From Gammaproteobacteria bacterium (GTDB lineage: Bacteria; Pseudomonadota; Gammaproteobacteria; Burkholderiales; Rhodocyclaceae): a DNA stretch of 64,000 bases. Of the stretch, positions 51,146 through 60,817 are shown one piece after another. The position numbers were made by a program, and so were the translations under genes. The notes beneath the pieces are model-generated. The model ran no database searches and had not been told where the DNA came from. It saw only the letters and a program-made list of their open reading frames with translations. Numbering within the stretch: the first letter of the stretch is position 1; each line of letters begins with the position of its first letter. The stretch is from positions 103,580 through 167,579 of the forward strand of contig JAHJHI010000022.1 in assembly GCA_018824085.1 (NCBI GenBank). Reading direction: 5' to 3'.

Positions 51146-52470
51146 GCCGTCCTCCCCCGCGAGGCAAGTTGTATCTCGCTCGCTATCTTGTCGAGGTAGC
51201 CTTGCGGATCGTTGCCGTAGCGCTCGAGCTCATTCCAGGCCTGGGCGCGGCCGCTCGGGTTGATCTTCCAGCCCCGTCCCCAGCGCCGGTCGGCGTAGGC
51301 CTGATACTGTTCCGGCACGATCCCGTACGCCTGCACGCGGGCCATCAGTTGCTCGAAGCTGGGACGGCCGTCGCGCAACGGCGGCTCCTTGGCGGACGTT
51401 GAATCGGCCACCGCCGTCGAGTGCGCGTCGACGGCTTCCGGCGGCAGCGATTCGGCACTGGCTGCTGTCAGACTGCCCTGAAGCACCTGCGTCGCCAGTT
51501 GCGCCTGCACCAGGGCCGTCTCGGTGTCTTCGTTGTCGCGCAGCAAGGCGGTCACATCTACCGGCGCCTCCAGGTCGATGATCCACTGCGGCACGCGCAC
51601 CGGGCTCCCCTGCTCGTCGATGTGGGCCACCTCCATCAGTCTTTTCGTGAGGTAGAAAGGCGTGCGTTGCCGGTCGAGGAAACCCGAGATGCGCCCGCCG
51701 CGCAGGAAGCCCACGGTCTCGAACTTCTGGATCGCCGCGTTCATCGCATAGAAGCTGTTGGTGTGCAGCTCGAAAGCGCTGATCGACCGGATGCCGGGCA
51801 TAAAGAACAGGAAGCGTCCGGTCAAGTTGCACTGGCGCTGCTGGTACTCGCGGCAGGCCTCGGGCTCGCAGAGACCGCCGTTGTCTTCGCGGATCATGGT
51901 CTTGCGCCCGCCGAAAAGGCGAATCGTGCGCCGGCCCATGGCGTCGACTGGCACCGGGGCATGGCACATGCAGTGGCGCGCCCGGCCATCAGCCGAGTAT
52001 TGCGACCAGTAGTGCTTTTCGTGCGCCCCCCAGGCCGCCAACTCGTGGGGCATCACGGTTTGCCAGTAGTCGGACGGGAACACCACCGGGAAGCGGTACA
52101 GGCGCCGGCCTTCGCCCCGATCCTCGCCATAGGCTTCCAGAATCTCCCGGGCGACTTCGGGATTGGGGAAGTCCTGCGCCCGCACGGTAAACCACGACAC
52201 GTTGCGCGGCACCAGCGGCGTCTTGAGCTCGGGCAGAGCTTCGATGATCGCGCGCTCGATCTGCTCGAAGGACCGGCCCGCGGCCACGCCCTGGTCGTAG
52301 ATCGCCTTGGCCTTGGGCTCTCCGGCTGCCTTCTTGGTGAGCACCTTGATGCCGGCGCGGATCTTGCCGCCGGTGGGAATGCGGGCAGGGCCTTGCCCCA
52401 GCAGGGTCGGGGCAGCGGTCGCGCCACCGCCCTGCACGGCGATGACGGGGTGTGCGTTGGGATGGGCCAT
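51142..52470 (-). CDS. Recombination-directionality-factor-like (gp3-type) metal-binding protein
   Basis: 442 residues. The N-terminal domain (RIPTGGKIRAGIKVLTKKAA, VSWFTVRAQDFPNPEVAREI, RFPVVFPSDYWQTVMPHELA) fits the phage gp3-like directionality factor family. Cysteines in CMCHAP, CEPEACREYQQRQC form a likely zinc or Fe-S site, which is why relatives are often labelled hydrolase or metal-binding protein. The C terminus is a low-complexity linker plus a short helical domain. GGAGGAG precedes the ATG. It may steer integrase toward excision, or may act with SbcCD, with which it is operonic. Confidence 0.75.
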   Translation of the reverse strand: MAHPNAHPVIAVQGGGATAAPTLLGQGPARIPTGGKIRAGIKVLTKKAAGEPKAKAIYDQGVAAGRSFEQIERAIIEALPELKTPLVPRNVSWFTVRAQDFPNPEVAREILEAYGEDRGEGRRLYRFPVVFPSDYWQTVMPHELAAWGAHEKHYWSQYSADGRARHCMCHAPVPVDAMGRRTIRLFGGRKTMIREDNGGLCEPEACREYQQRQCNLTGRFLFFMPGIRSISAFELHTNSFYAMNAAIQKFETVGFLRGGRISGFLDRQRTPFYLTKRLMEVAHIDEQGSPVRVPQWIIDLEAPVDVTALLRDNEDTETALVQAQLATQVLQGSLTAASAESLPPEAVDAHSTAVADSTSAKEPPLRDGRPSFEQLMARVQAYGIVPEQYQAYADRRWGRGWKINPSGRAQAWNELERYGNDPQGYLDKIASEIQLASRGRTA

Positions 52471-52823
52471 GACGGCGCTCCTCCATGAAAATCGGGACAT
52501 TCCGACGATTCATGCTCTCGCGACTTCCCCGCGTTTCAACCCCGCTGCGCCTTGGGGCGACCGATGCAGACCTCCCTGCAATTTCTCCTTTCAGCCCTTC
52601 GGAACAGCCTCCAATCCTGAAGGCCGCACAGGTATGCGTGCTTGGATGAATTGCACCGGGGTGGTACGAAATCACCGGTTTCATTCCTGACAATTTCCGG
52701 CGAAAAGCTTTCAAAAACGTAACGCCAGGGTCAGCGTTCTGTTGGTATCGGACTCCTAAGATGGCATCACGGTTGGACGAAATGGGTCCGACACGATTAA
52801 CCCGATGTCTCAAGGAGAGAACC
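52471..52823. promoter_or_regulatory. Gap between SbcCD operon and copper cluster, with candidate metal-response boxes
   Basis: Divergent promoter zone, no gene. CTGACAATTTCC (52687-52698) is repeated in inverted form upstream of copK (53259-53270). CAAAAACGTAACGCC with GGTCAG nearby (52712-52733) is matched by CAAAAATGTAATCAG with GGTCAC before the YHS gene (57577-57600). TGACAA is the half-site of CusR/CopR-type boxes. Confidence 0.5.
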
Positions 52824-53216
52824 ATGAAAGCGAAATTTTCCCAACTGGCCCTGATTGCTGCGATCAGTGTAGCCGCTGCCGGAACGGCGTACGCCCACGA
52901 GGACTACTCGGAAGGAGGATCCCTCCACTGGCTGAGCCACGTTTCGGAAAGCAAGAGCACTCCGACGGCCAATCAACAGGCTCCGTTCGGCTACGCTGCC
53001 ACGAAAAACGCCGACCGCGAGGTCAGCCTGCCCAGCGGCGGCAAGTATCTGAACGTCACGCGCCTGGAAACCATCAAGATCAATGTCGGTGGCAAGAGTG
53101 TTGTCTGGACCTTCGATACGCTCGGCACGGCGGCCTTTCCGCTGTCCAGGATCGTCCCGGGAGCCGACGGCATCACGGTCTATGTGACTGAAAACCCTGC
53201 CTATCAAGGGGGCTGA
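52824..53216 (+). CDS. CzcE-like periplasmic metal-binding protein
   Basis: 130 residues with a signal peptide (FSQLALIAAISVAAAGTAYA, then HEDYSE). The mature part carries the CzcE-type core: VSLPSGGKYLNVTRLETIKI, NVGGKSVVWTFDTLGTAAFP, LSRIVPGADGITVYVTENPA. CzcE of Cupriavidus binds copper in the periplasm. AAGGAGAG precedes the ATG. First gene of the copper cluster. Confidence 0.8.
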   Translation: MKAKFSQLALIAAISVAAAGTAYAHEDYSEGGSLHWLSHVSESKSTPTANQQAPFGYAATKNADREVSLPSGGKYLNVTRLETIKINVGGKSVVWTFDTLGTAAFPLSRIVPGADGITVYVTENPAYQGG

Positions 53217-53240
53217 ACAACCTGACTGCCGGATGACGGA

Positions 53241-53270
53241 ATTGTCACCCGGCAACTGGGAAATTGTCAG
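53241..53270. promoter_or_regulatory. Candidate copper-response boxes upstream of copK
   Basis: ATTGTCACCC (53241-53250) and GGAAATTGTCAG (53259-53270) carry TTGTCA twice, 23 bases apart. The second is the exact reverse complement of the CTGACAATTTCC box before the CzcE-like gene. Confidence 0.5.
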
Positions 53271-53323
53271 ACATCCGTAGTTAGCATCTGAAATGCAAGT
53301 TAAATACTCTCAAGGAGAAAGAA

Positions 53324-53608
53324 ATGCTTAAAAAATTGTTGATGGTTGCCGCCCTGAGTACCGCCGCCGTTTCCGCCTTCGCGGCTTACCCCGCCGAAGA
53401 GGTTCAGAAAGCGATCCAGCTCAAGGATGGCTCGACGGTCTATATCCTCAAGGACGGCAAGATGGGCATGGAGGACAAGCTTGGGCGTGCCGTGCGAATG
53501 AAACAGGGCCAAGTCATGGAAACCAAAGACGGTCAAAAGATCATGATGCACGGTGACGAAGTCATGCGCTTGGACAATATCCTTCATCAGGACCATCGCG
53601 GCGGCTGA
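53324..53608 (+). CDS. copK: CopK-family periplasmic copper-binding protein
   Basis: 94 residues: signal KKLLMVAALSTAAVSAFA, then YPAEEVQKAIQLKDGSTVYI, LKDGKMGMEDKLGRAVRMKQ, GQVMETKDGQKIMMHGDEVM, and an end in DHRGG. The methionine pattern is that of CopK from Cupriavidus, which binds Cu(I) and Cu(II) cooperatively. AAGGAG precedes the ATG. Confidence 0.92.
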   Translation: MLKKLLMVAALSTAAVSAFAAYPAEEVQKAIQLKDGSTVYILKDGKMGMEDKLGRAVRMKQGQVMETKDGQKIMMHGDEVMRLDNILHQDHRGG

Positions 53609-53954
53609 TCACAAGCGTTACGCGAATTTGGCGGCTCCTTCGGGAGCCGCTCCCATTTTGATGCACCGAAACTGCTCATCACTTGCATTCTTTACCATTC
53701 TTTGTCGCAGTTTGGCACCGCTGCCCTGAGCCACTTTCAAGCGACCGCAACAAAGATCATTGAGTAGTGCCGCAAGCGCGGGCGCTAAGTCCCGGTTTCC
53801 GCTTCGGCGGGTACAAACTAACGAATCGGTAATGTTCTGCTCATGTTCCCGTAAGGTTTGAAAGACCATCATGGGATCAATGAGAAGGCTCACGCGACTC
53901 CATTCGACAGTCTATTGGCGGATGGGCAACTAATCTCAATGAAGGAGATGAATC
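53609..53954. other. 346-base gap in the copper cluster
   Basis: A leftward frame at 53618-53893 (91 residues, with several cysteines) exists but has no ribosome site or recognised domain. I treat the gap as regulatory for the Met-rich protein gene. AAGGAG at its end belongs to the next gene. Confidence 0.4.
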
Positions 53955-54443
53955 ATGAAACTGAATACCTTAATGCTGGCCACCCTGATCGCCTCGACGT
54001 CGATCGCCACGGCCATGCCGGCCGTGGCCGACGATGCTCATCATCCGGAACGTGCGCCCGCAGCACAATCGGCGCCGACACAGGCAACGGCAAAGGCATC
54101 GGAGCAGACGGTCAAGGCGATGCAGAAAAACGTCGAAAAAATGCAGCTTCAGCTTGATCGTGTTACCAAGGCCAAGACCGACGATGAGCGCCAGAAGGCC
54201 ATGGCCGAGCATATGCTGACGATGCGGGAGAACATGCAGATGGCCAGCGGCATGCAAGCCGGCATGATGGGTTGCCCGATGATGGGAAAAATGGGCCAGG
54301 GCGGCATGGGCATGATGATGGGTTCAGGCGGCCCGATGGGCAGCACTGACGAGCGCATGCAGCAGATGGAAAAACGCATGGACATGATGGAAATGATGAT
54401 GAAGTCCGGTGGCCAAGGAATGCCTGGCATGGGTAAGCCCTAG
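53955..54443 (+). CDS. Periplasmic methionine-rich copper-associated protein
   Basis: 162 residues. Signal peptide LNTLMLATLIASTSIATAMP, an Ala/Gln linker, a helical segment (VKAMQKNVEKMQLQLDRVTK), then a Met/Gly-rich tail (GMQAGMMGCPMMGKMGQGGM, MGMMMGSGGPMGS) with about thirty methionines, suited to bind Cu(I) by thioether groups. It lies between copK and the HD-GYP gene. Confidence 0.78.
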   Translation: MKLNTLMLATLIASTSIATAMPAVADDAHHPERAPAAQSAPTQATAKASEQTVKAMQKNVEKMQLQLDRVTKAKTDDERQKAMAEHMLTMRENMQMASGMQAGMMGCPMMGKMGQGGMGMMMGSGGPMGSTDERMQQMEKRMDMMEMMMKSGGQGMPGMGKP

Positions 54444-54478
54444 GCATCGCTTCCTTCCGGTACCGTAGCGGGCAAATC

Positions 54479-55258
54479 ATGGAAACTCCCCCGGAGGAAT
54501 TGGCGATGGCGGCAGGTGGTCACGTTGCCGAAAAATGCGCTCATTGCGGATCGACTGCAACGAACCGCCTGTATCTGCGTGATTGCGATGCCCTGCAATG
54601 TGAAGCTTGTCTGCTGGACCGGTGCCTGCAGCCGCACGGTGCTACGCTCACCATCGAGGGACTCTATGGGCGCTTCGTCGAGGCGCTCACCGAGACCCTG
54701 GATATCCGCGAAAAGGAAACCGGCCTTCACTCGCGCCGGACAGCCTGCCACACCTTGGTCCTGGCCCGCCATCTGGTGACCGACCCGGCGTACCTGCGCC
54801 AGATTTACTGGGGTGCTTTACTCCACGACATCGGAAAAATCGGCATTCCCGACCATATCCTGCTCAAACAGCAAGGGCTCAACGACGCGGAATGGGTGCA
54901 GATGCGAACCCATGTCGAGTTGGGCTATCACATCGTGAGCCAGTTGCCGGACCTCGCCATTGCCTCGGCATTGGTCCGCTGCCACGAGGAGCGTCATGAC
55001 GGTACCGGCTATCCGCGGGGCCTGCACGGAGAGGAGATTCCGCTGGGCGCTCGCCTGTTCGCCGTCATCGACACCCTGGATGCGATGACCTCTGATCGTT
55101 CATACCGCAAGGCGCTGCCTTTCGACAGTGCACGCCAGGAAATCGTACGCCTGTCAGGCACCCAATTCTCGCCGGAAGCGGTCGAGATTTTTATCGCCGA
55201 GGAAGCCGTCCTGCGCCAGATGGTGGAAATGAAATGCAATGCCGTGAGGCTCGCCTGA
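54479..55258 (+). CDS. HD-GYP-type phosphodiesterase with N-terminal zinc knuckles
   Basis: 259 residues. The N-terminal 45 residues have CAHCGS and [14 protein letters not shown], a likely metal-binding ribbon. The HD domain follows: [81 protein letters not shown] is the GYP signature of cyclic di-GMP phosphodiesterases. Its location between copper genes suggests it links metal sensing to cyclic di-GMP; no sensor other than the ribbon is visible. Confidence 0.85.
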   Translation: METPPEELAMAAGGHVAEKCAHCGSTATNRLYLRDCDALQCEACLLDRCLQPHGATLTIEGLYGRFVEALTETLDIREKETGLHSRRTACHTLVLARHLVTDPAYLRQIYWGALLHDIGKIGIPDHILLKQQGLNDAEWVQMRTHVELGYHIVSQLPDLAIASALVRCHEERHDGTGYPRGLHGEEIPLGARLFAVIDTLDAMTSDRSYRKALPFDSARQEIVRLSGTQFSPEAVEIFIAEEAVLRQMVEMKCNAVRLA

Positions 55259-55289
55259 AAATTTGAATCGTCCTTCGAAAGGAAGCTGT

Positions 55290-57563
55290 ATGAACCAGGA
55301 TCCCGTCTGCGGCATGTCCGTAAAGCCTGAATCGCCCCACCAAAGCATCCTGGATGGGGTTCCCTACCGTTTCTGCAGCGCCAAATGCAAAACGAAATTC
55401 GATGCCGACCCGGCCAGCTATCTGGCACCTGCCGAGACCTCGGCGGCAGCGGCGGTCACCGACCCGGGCGCCGAATATACCTGCCCGATGCACCCGGAAG
55501 TCCGCCAGATTGGGCCGGGAAGCTGCCCGAAATGCGGTATGGCGCTCGAACCGCTGTTGCCCGAACTCGAACAGGAAGAAGACGACAGCGAGTATCAGGA
55601 TTTTCGTCGTCGTTTCTGGGGCAGTTTGCCGTTGACCGTCATCGTCGTCGTCCTGGCCATGGCTGGGCATGTCATTCCCGGATTGACGCCGGCGGTCCGG
55701 ACCTGGAGCGAGATGCTGCTCAGCCTGCCCATCGTACTCTGGGCCGGCGCCCCGTTCTTCGTGCGCGGCTGGCGGTCGATCATCCAGCGCAGTCCGAACA
55801 TGTGGACCCTGATCGGTATCGGCACCGGCGCGGCCTTCGTCTATAGCGTCGTCGCCGCGCTGGCACCGGGGCTTTTCCCGGCTTCCTTCGTGTCCCACGG
55901 TCGTATCGGGGTCTATTTCGAGGCGGCCGCCGTCATCATCTCCTTGACCCTGCTCGGCCAGATGCTGGAATTGCGGGCCCGTTCGCAGACCTCGGCCGCC
56001 ATCAAGTCGCTGCTCGGCCTGGCGCCCAAGACCGCCCGCCGCATTGCGCCCGACGGCACGGAGGAAGACGTGCCGCTCAACCAGGTCCACGTCGGTGATC
56101 TGCTACGCGTTCGTCCCGGCGAGAAAGTCCCGGTCGACGGAGTCGTTGTCGAAGGGGTCAGTGCCATCGACGAGTCGATGCTCACCGGGGAGCCTTTGCC
56201 GGTGACCAAGCGCGTGGGTGACAAAACGATCGGCGCCACCATGAACACTTCCGGCAGCTTGGTCATCCGCTCCGAGAAGGTCGGCTCGCAGACGGTCCTC
56301 GCCCAGATCGTCCAGATGGTCGCCCAGGCCCAGCGCTCGAAGGCGCCGATGCAGCGCATGGCGGACGTCGTGGCGGCGTATTTTGTGGTGGTCGTGATCG
56401 GCATTGCGCTAACCAGTTTCTTCGCCTGGGGCTTCTTTGGTGGCGAGCGCGGCTGGTTGCTCGGGCTGATCAACGGCGTCTCGGTACTCATCATCGCCTG
56501 CCCCTGCGCGCTGGGTCTGGCCACGCCGATGTCGATCATGGTCGCGACTGGCCGCGGCGCCACCCAAGGCATCCTGTTTCGGGATGCGGCAGCCATCGAG
56601 CGGATGTGCAAGGTCGACACGCTGATTGTCGACAAGACCGGCACCCTGACCGAAGGGCGGCCAACTTTTGAGCAGGCAATCGCCGTTTCCGGTATCACCA
56701 CGGACGAGGTGCTTCGTTTGGCCGCCAGCCTCGACCAGGGGAGCGAACATCCGCTGGCCGATGCGATTGTCCGCGCCGCCCGGGAACAGGGGCTGTCCCT
56801 CGACAAAGTGGAAGATTTTGAGTCGGCCAGCGGCATCGGCGTGCATGGGAAGCTCGGCGGCCGCCGACTGGCGCTTGGCAACGGGGCACTGATGGTTCAG
56901 GAAGGCGTCGATACGGCAGCGTTAGCCGACGATGCCGAAAAACTCCGGAAAGATGGCGCCAGCGTCATGCATCTCGCTGCCGACGGCCAATTGCTTGGCC
57001 TGCTTGCCGTTTCCGACCCGGTCAAGGCCAGTACACCGGAAGCACTGGCCAGCCTGCGGGCGGTGGGCCTGCGGGTCATCATGGCCACCGGTGATGGGCT
57101 GACCACGGCCAAGGCCGTCGGTGCACGGTTGGGGATTGATGAGGTGCATGGCGAGGTCAAACCGGCGGACAAACTGGCCTTGGTCGAGCGCCTGCAGGGC
57201 GAAGGCCGGGTCGTCGCCATGGCTGGTGACGGCATCAACGATGCGCCGGCGCTGGCTCGCGCCGATGTCGGTGTGGCCATGGGGACCGGAACCGACGTCG
57301 CGATGAACAGCGCCCAGGTGACGCTGGTCAAAGGCGATCTGCGCGGCATTGCCCGGGCCCGCCTGCTGTCCGCCGCGACCGTCGGCAATATGCGGCAGAA
57401 CCTCGTCTTTGCCTTCCTCTACAACGCGCTGGGCATCCCCATCGCCGCCGGCGTCCTCTACCCGGCGTTCGGACTGGTCCTCTCGCCGGTCATCGCTGCC
57501 GCCGCCATGAGTCTTTCTTCGGTCAGCGTGGTTGGCAACGCCCTGCGGCTGCGGGGCGCCTGA
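55290..57563 (+). CDS. copA: Copper-exporting P1B-type ATPase with YHS and heavy-metal-binding domains
   Basis: 757 residues. The N terminus holds a YHS domain ([38 protein letters not shown]) and a second metal domain ([26 protein letters not shown]), in place of the usual GMxCxxC ferredoxin-like repeats. Core: membrane CPC in [16 protein letters not shown] (about 402), phosphorylation site DKTGTLTEG (about 447), HP motif [12 protein letters not shown], and [16 protein letters not shown] (about 646). It pumps Cu(I) from cytoplasm to periplasm using ATP. AAAGGAAG precedes the ATG. Confidence 0.94.
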   Translation: MNQDPVCGMSVKPESPHQSILDGVPYRFCSAKCKTKFDADPASYLAPAETSAAAAVTDPGAEYTCPMHPEVRQIGPGSCPKCGMALEPLLPELEQEEDDSEYQDFRRRFWGSLPLTVIVVVLAMAGHVIPGLTPAVRTWSEMLLSLPIVLWAGAPFFVRGWRSIIQRSPNMWTLIGIGTGAAFVYSVVAALAPGLFPASFVSHGRIGVYFEAAAVIISLTLLGQMLELRARSQTSAAIKSLLGLAPKTARRIAPDGTEEDVPLNQVHVGDLLRVRPGEKVPVDGVVVEGVSAIDESMLTGEPLPVTKRVGDKTIGATMNTSGSLVIRSEKVGSQTVLAQIVQMVAQAQRSKAPMQRMADVVAAYFVVVVIGIALTSFFAWGFFGGERGWLLGLINGVSVLIIACPCALGLATPMSIMVATGRGATQGILFRDAAAIERMCKVDTLIVDKTGTLTEGRPTFEQAIAVSGITTDEVLRLAASLDQGSEHPLADAIVRAAREQGLSLDKVEDFESASGIGVHGKLGGRRLALGNGALMVQEGVDTAALADDAEKLRKDGASVMHLAADGQLLGLLAVSDPVKASTPEALASLRAVGLRVIMATGDGLTTAKAVGARLGIDEVHGEVKPADKLALVERLQGEGRVVAMAGDGINDAPALARADVGVAMGTGTDVAMNSAQVTLVKGDLRGIARARLLSAATVGNMRQNLVFAFLYNALGIPIAAGVLYPAFGLVLSPVIAAAAMSLSSVSVVGNALRLRGA

Positions 57564-57572
57564 AGCGAACGG

Positions 57573-57603
57573 CTGACAAAAATGTAATCAGCTGGTCACC
57601 ATG
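57573..57603. promoter_or_regulatory. Candidate copper-response box before the YHS gene
   Basis: CTGACAAAAATGTAATCAG, then GGTCACC. It matches the segment before the CzcE-like gene (CAAAAACGTAACGCC, GGTCAG) in spacing and sequence. Confidence 0.45.
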
Positions 57604-57699
57604 TCGACCGTTTCAGCGGCGCAGACTGAAAGGCATCCGGTGGGGTGATTGTCATTCCAATGGCACGCTCATCTCACCCGACGCACAAGGAGATACATC

Positions 57700-58203
57700 A
57701 TGGCAGGCAAGAGTTTAACAAGCCGCGATCCGGTCTGCGGCATGGACATCCCGGTTGCTGAATCACATTATTCGACAACCCACCGCAGTCTCGTTTTTCA
57801 TTTCTGTTCCGAGCAATGCCGGGAGCGTTTTACCCAGAATCCGGCGCTCTATACCGGGCCGCAACGCACGGCCGACATCCGTCCGATAGCGAAAAAGCGC
57901 AAGTTGCAGTTCGTTTCCCCGGCGTCTGAAACACTGCGTAAGGCCAGCGACAAGTTGCTCCAGATGATGGGCGTTACGGTAGCGCGGCCAGGCGATGACG
58001 ATTTGCTCGTCGAATATGACCTGCGGCAGGCGACACTGGCGCAGATCGAGGCCGTGGCGACCAGCTCCGGATTGATCCTCAAAGGCGGACTGCATGGTTT
58101 TCGCCGCGACTGGTGGCGGTTCACCGAACGCAACGAAATCGAGAACGCCGCCGATGCTGGCAGCGGCGCCTGCTGCAACCGCCCTCCAGCCAAGCTGCAT
58201 TGA
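57700..58203 (+). CDS. YHS-domain metal-binding protein
   Basis: 167 residues. The YHS domain is residues about 9-52: SRDPVCGMDIPVAESHYSTT, FHFCSEQCRERFTQNPALYT. The second half (LQFVSPASETLRKASDKLLQ, VEYDLRQATLAQIEAVATSS, GLHGFRRDWWRFTERNEIEN) resembles a heavy-metal-associated ferredoxin-like fold without the cysteine pair. It may deliver or buffer copper for the ATPase. AAGGAG precedes the ATG. Confidence 0.8.
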   Translation: MAGKSLTSRDPVCGMDIPVAESHYSTTHRSLVFHFCSEQCRERFTQNPALYTGPQRTADIRPIAKKRKLQFVSPASETLRKASDKLLQMMGVTVARPGDDDLLVEYDLRQATLAQIEAVATSSGLILKGGLHGFRRDWWRFTERNEIENAADAGSGACCNRPPAKLH

Positions 58204-58226
58204 ATAACGCTGCACGGAGAAAAAAC

Positions 58227-58481
58227 ATGACTGAAAACACGACCGGCAAGCCCGCTGCACCAATGCAGCATACGCATCATCAGCGGCGATTAAACTGGGG
58301 ATGGTGGATTTTCGCGGCAGCAGCGCTGTTCTACCTGCTGTCCGAGCATCAGGCACACTTTTTCGGCGTCCTGCCCTGGCTGATCCTGTTGGCTTGTCCG
58401 CTGATGCACCTGTTCATGCACCATGGACATGGTGGACACGTTCAGCAGGCAAAAGACAGCAATGCGAAGGACGAAAAATGA
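58227..58481 (+). CDS. DUF2933-type small membrane protein
   Basis: 84 residues: a His-rich N terminus, the helix [20 protein letters not shown], then [20 protein letters not shown] with a His-rich tail. DUF2933 proteins accompany copper and silver resistance genes. The HxxxMHHGH pattern could bind metal at the membrane. Confidence 0.82.
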   Translation: MTENTTGKPAAPMQHTHHQRRLNWGWWIFAAAALFYLLSEHQAHFFGVLPWLILLACPLMHLFMHHGHGGHVQQAKDSNAKDEK

Positions 58482-59134
58482 ACCACGGCAACAGCGATTA
58501 CGGCCTGTGGTCCCTGGTGGTCATCAACTCGATCTTTTTCATCGTCTTCGCCGCCAGTTTCTTCAAGCCGCAAAGCCGTCAGGACTGGCGGACGCTCGGC
58601 ATGTTTTCGGCATTCATCGTGGCATTGTTCACCGAGATGTACGGCTTCCCGCTGACGATTTACCTGCTGTCGGGGTGGTTGACCGAACGTTTTCCCGGCA
58701 TCGACTGGCTGTCGCACGACGCCGGCCACCTGCCGGAAATGCTCTTCGGCTGGCGCGGCAATCCGCATTTTGGTCCCTTCCATCTGCTATCTACGGTCTT
58801 CATCCTCGCTGGCTTCTGGCTCCTGGCCAAGGCGTGGCCGGTTCTCTATCAGGCACAGCGCGAAGGAAAACTGGCGCGCACCGGGCCGTATGCACGGATC
58901 CGCCATCCGCAGTACACCGCATTCATTCTGGTCATGATCGGCTTCCTCTTTCAGTGGCCGACCTTGATCACCCTCGTCCTCTTCCCGATCCTGGTGACTA
59001 TCTATATCCGCCTCGCCCGCAAGGAGGAAGGGCTGGCCATAACGGAGTTCGGCGAGGAATATCGATCCTATATGTCCAGCGTCCCGGGATGGTGGCCGAA
59101 GCTGGGAAAAGGCACGATGACCTCGTCGGAATAA
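58478..59134 (+). CDS. Isoprenylcysteine carboxyl methyltransferase-family membrane protein
   Basis: 218 residues, about five membrane segments. The ICMT/PEMT signature is [20 protein letters not shown], followed by a final amphipathic [14 protein letters not shown]. Family members methylate small molecules with SAM, but those in metal clusters have no proven substrate. The start overlaps the DUF2933 stop (ATGA), so the two are coupled. Confidence 0.85.
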   Translation: MNHGNSDYGLWSLVVINSIFFIVFAASFFKPQSRQDWRTLGMFSAFIVALFTEMYGFPLTIYLLSGWLTERFPGIDWLSHDAGHLPEMLFGWRGNPHFGPFHLLSTVFILAGFWLLAKAWPVLYQAQREGKLARTGPYARIRHPQYTAFILVMIGFLFQWPTLITLVLFPILVTIYIRLARKEEGLAITEFGEEYRSYMSSVPGWWPKLGKGTMTSSE

Positions 59135-59491
59135 GCGAGGTCCAAGACGTAGCTCATCGATCCGTGGCTGCACAGCCTCGGATCGCCCTCGGGCGCCGGC
59201 TGCGTCAAGTAAAATTCGGGGGAGCCGGATTGTTCCAATGGTTGCATTTTTGGCTGGCTTGCAAATATCCATGCTCAAGTCAATGACATGGCCCCGTGGC
59301 CAGTTAATGCCGTTCCGATAAGGTCTTTCTGTAGGTATCGGACGGTATAGCGTTTTGGCAAGGCATTGACGCCCCATCGTTTTTCGATGATGGCGAATTG
59401 CATCTGAGTGCGCATTCGAGCGAGATGAGCAGGAATTTTTCGGGGTGCCATGCCGACGGCCCACATCAGCGCCATGCCTGGCGCGTCCACC
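59135..59491. other. Gap between copper cluster and porin
   Basis: A leftward frame at 59275-59508 (77 residues, with MRTQMQFAIIEKRWGVNALP) has plausible composition, but overlaps the porin terminator and lacks a ribosome site, so I do not call it. Nothing else is seen. Confidence 0.35.
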
Positions 59492-59518
59492 AAAAAGGCG
59501 GGCGCCATGGCGCCCGCC
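59492..59518 (-). terminator. Rho-independent terminator of the porin gene
   Basis: A perfect 22-base palindrome GGCGGGCGCC/GGCGCCCGCC around AT (59497-59518), followed on the minus strand by five T. It lies 20 bases after the porin stop. Confidence 0.9.
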
Positions 59519-59537
59519 TGGTCCCAGCGGCAAAAGA

Positions 59538-60593
59538 TCAGAACGTGTGATTCATACCGATGGCAAGCAGATTGCCGCTATTGCCGGCTGGCGCAATGGC
59601 CAGCCCGGGAACGGTACCTGCATTTGCTGCGCCACCATTGTCGTTCTTGTTGTACAGCCAACCGATATAACCCGTGGTGCGCTTGGAGAAACCGTGCGTA
59701 TAGGCCAGCGTGGCAGCCTGTGCATTGTTGCCGCCGCCATCCGGGTTCAGGATGCCATAGGAGAAGTGGACGTTGCCCTTGGCGCTGACCGGAACCACGG
59801 CACCAACCTGGTAAATCTTGTTGTCAACCACACTCGGATCGTCCGACTGCTTCTTCTGGATGCTGCCGGACAGTTTTACCACGCCGAAGTCGTAAGTGGC
59901 GCCAAGATAGTGCTCGTTGGTATTACCGAGGATCGCCCCAAGTCGGTGGTAGACGTAGCCGACGGCCAGGCTGCCGTTCGCATAGTTGAGACCGAGGCCA
60001 ATGTTGTTGTCCTTGCTACGCTGCGCCGACGTCTCATCTCCTGCTGTTTTACCTTTGCCGCCGAGACCGTAGATCAGTTCCCCCCCGAAGCCATTGATCG
60101 TCGGCATCGTGTATTTCACGGCATTGTCCCATCGGGCATCGCCGACCGAACCAATGGTATTGCCACCCGCGGCTGCTAGAATGTATTGTGGGCTGATGAT
60201 GGAGCCGGGATAGGCATTGTATTTCACCGCATATGGGTAACCCGGCGCGTACTGGCGGCCGAGGGTGAGCATGCCGAGGCGGTTGCTCAGGCCAACGAAG
60301 GACTGCCGCGTACTGTCGATGCCATTATTGCTGTTGCCACCGGAATCGATGTTCAACGTGCCGAATTCGTAAGTGAATATCGCCTTCAGGCCATTGCCGA
60401 GATCTTCTTGTCCCTTGAAGCCCAGGCGGCTGCTGGCCAGTAACCCGGTGGCTACGCCGCTGAACTTGTTGGCACCGGCCGATCCGCTAGCCACGCCGGC
60501 ATCGGCGACACCATAGATTGTTACATTGGATTGCGCCATGGCTGACGCGGTTGCCACAGTGGCGACGGCCAGCGCGAACAGTTTCTTCTGCAT
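59538..60593 (-). CDS. Gram-negative general porin (Omp32-like)
   Basis: 351 residues. Signal peptide KKLFALAVATVATASAMAQ, then the typical betaproteobacterial porin start SNVTIYGVADAGVASGSA, GLLASSRLGFKGQEDLGNGL, FEYGTL-type turn, and a C-terminal aromatic strand ending IGMNHTF. It forms a trimeric outer-membrane channel. AGGAGAAAT precedes the ATG at 60593. The two-component genes lie upstream on the same strand but 225 bases apart, and could regulate it. Confidence 0.92.
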   Translation of the reverse strand: MQKKLFALAVATVATASAMAQSNVTIYGVADAGVASGSAGANKFSGVATGLLASSRLGFKGQEDLGNGLKAIFTYEFGTLNIDSGGNSNNGIDSTRQSFVGLSNRLGMLTLGRQYAPGYPYAVKYNAYPGSIISPQYILAAAGGNTIGSVGDARWDNAVKYTMPTINGFGGELIYGLGGKGKTAGDETSAQRSKDNNIGLGLNYANGSLAVGYVYHRLGAILGNTNEHYLGATYDFGVVKLSGSIQKKQSDDPSVVDNKIYQVGAVVPVSAKGNVHFSYGILNPDGGGNNAQAATLAYTHGFSKRTTGYIGWLYNKNDNGGAANAGTVPGLAIAPAGNSGNLLAIGMNHTF

Positions 60594-60817
60594 GAAAATT
60601 TCTCCTGAATTTAAAGGTTGGAGCTGCACCCTGCGACGCAGCCAGACTCGGTCACGAAGATCGGTCAAGGGCGATAGTGAAGGGGCAGAAGGTGGCGTAA
60701 CCGTGCTGAAGAACAAGCTCGGCGCACGCGCTGATCTGAAGTCGGAGTGCGTGTCGAAAGTGTTGTTTTTTTGCCATGCGGTCTGCTGCGGCATGGCCCG
60801 CAGACGTATCGACCGAG

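Noticed and set aside
53618..53893. A 91-residue leftward gene in the copper cluster
   Set aside because: No ribosome site and no family; it is opposed to all neighbours and lies in the promoter region of the Met-rich protein gene.
59275..59508. A 77-residue gene downstream of the porin
   Set aside because: It overlaps the porin terminator hairpin and lacks a ribosome site.
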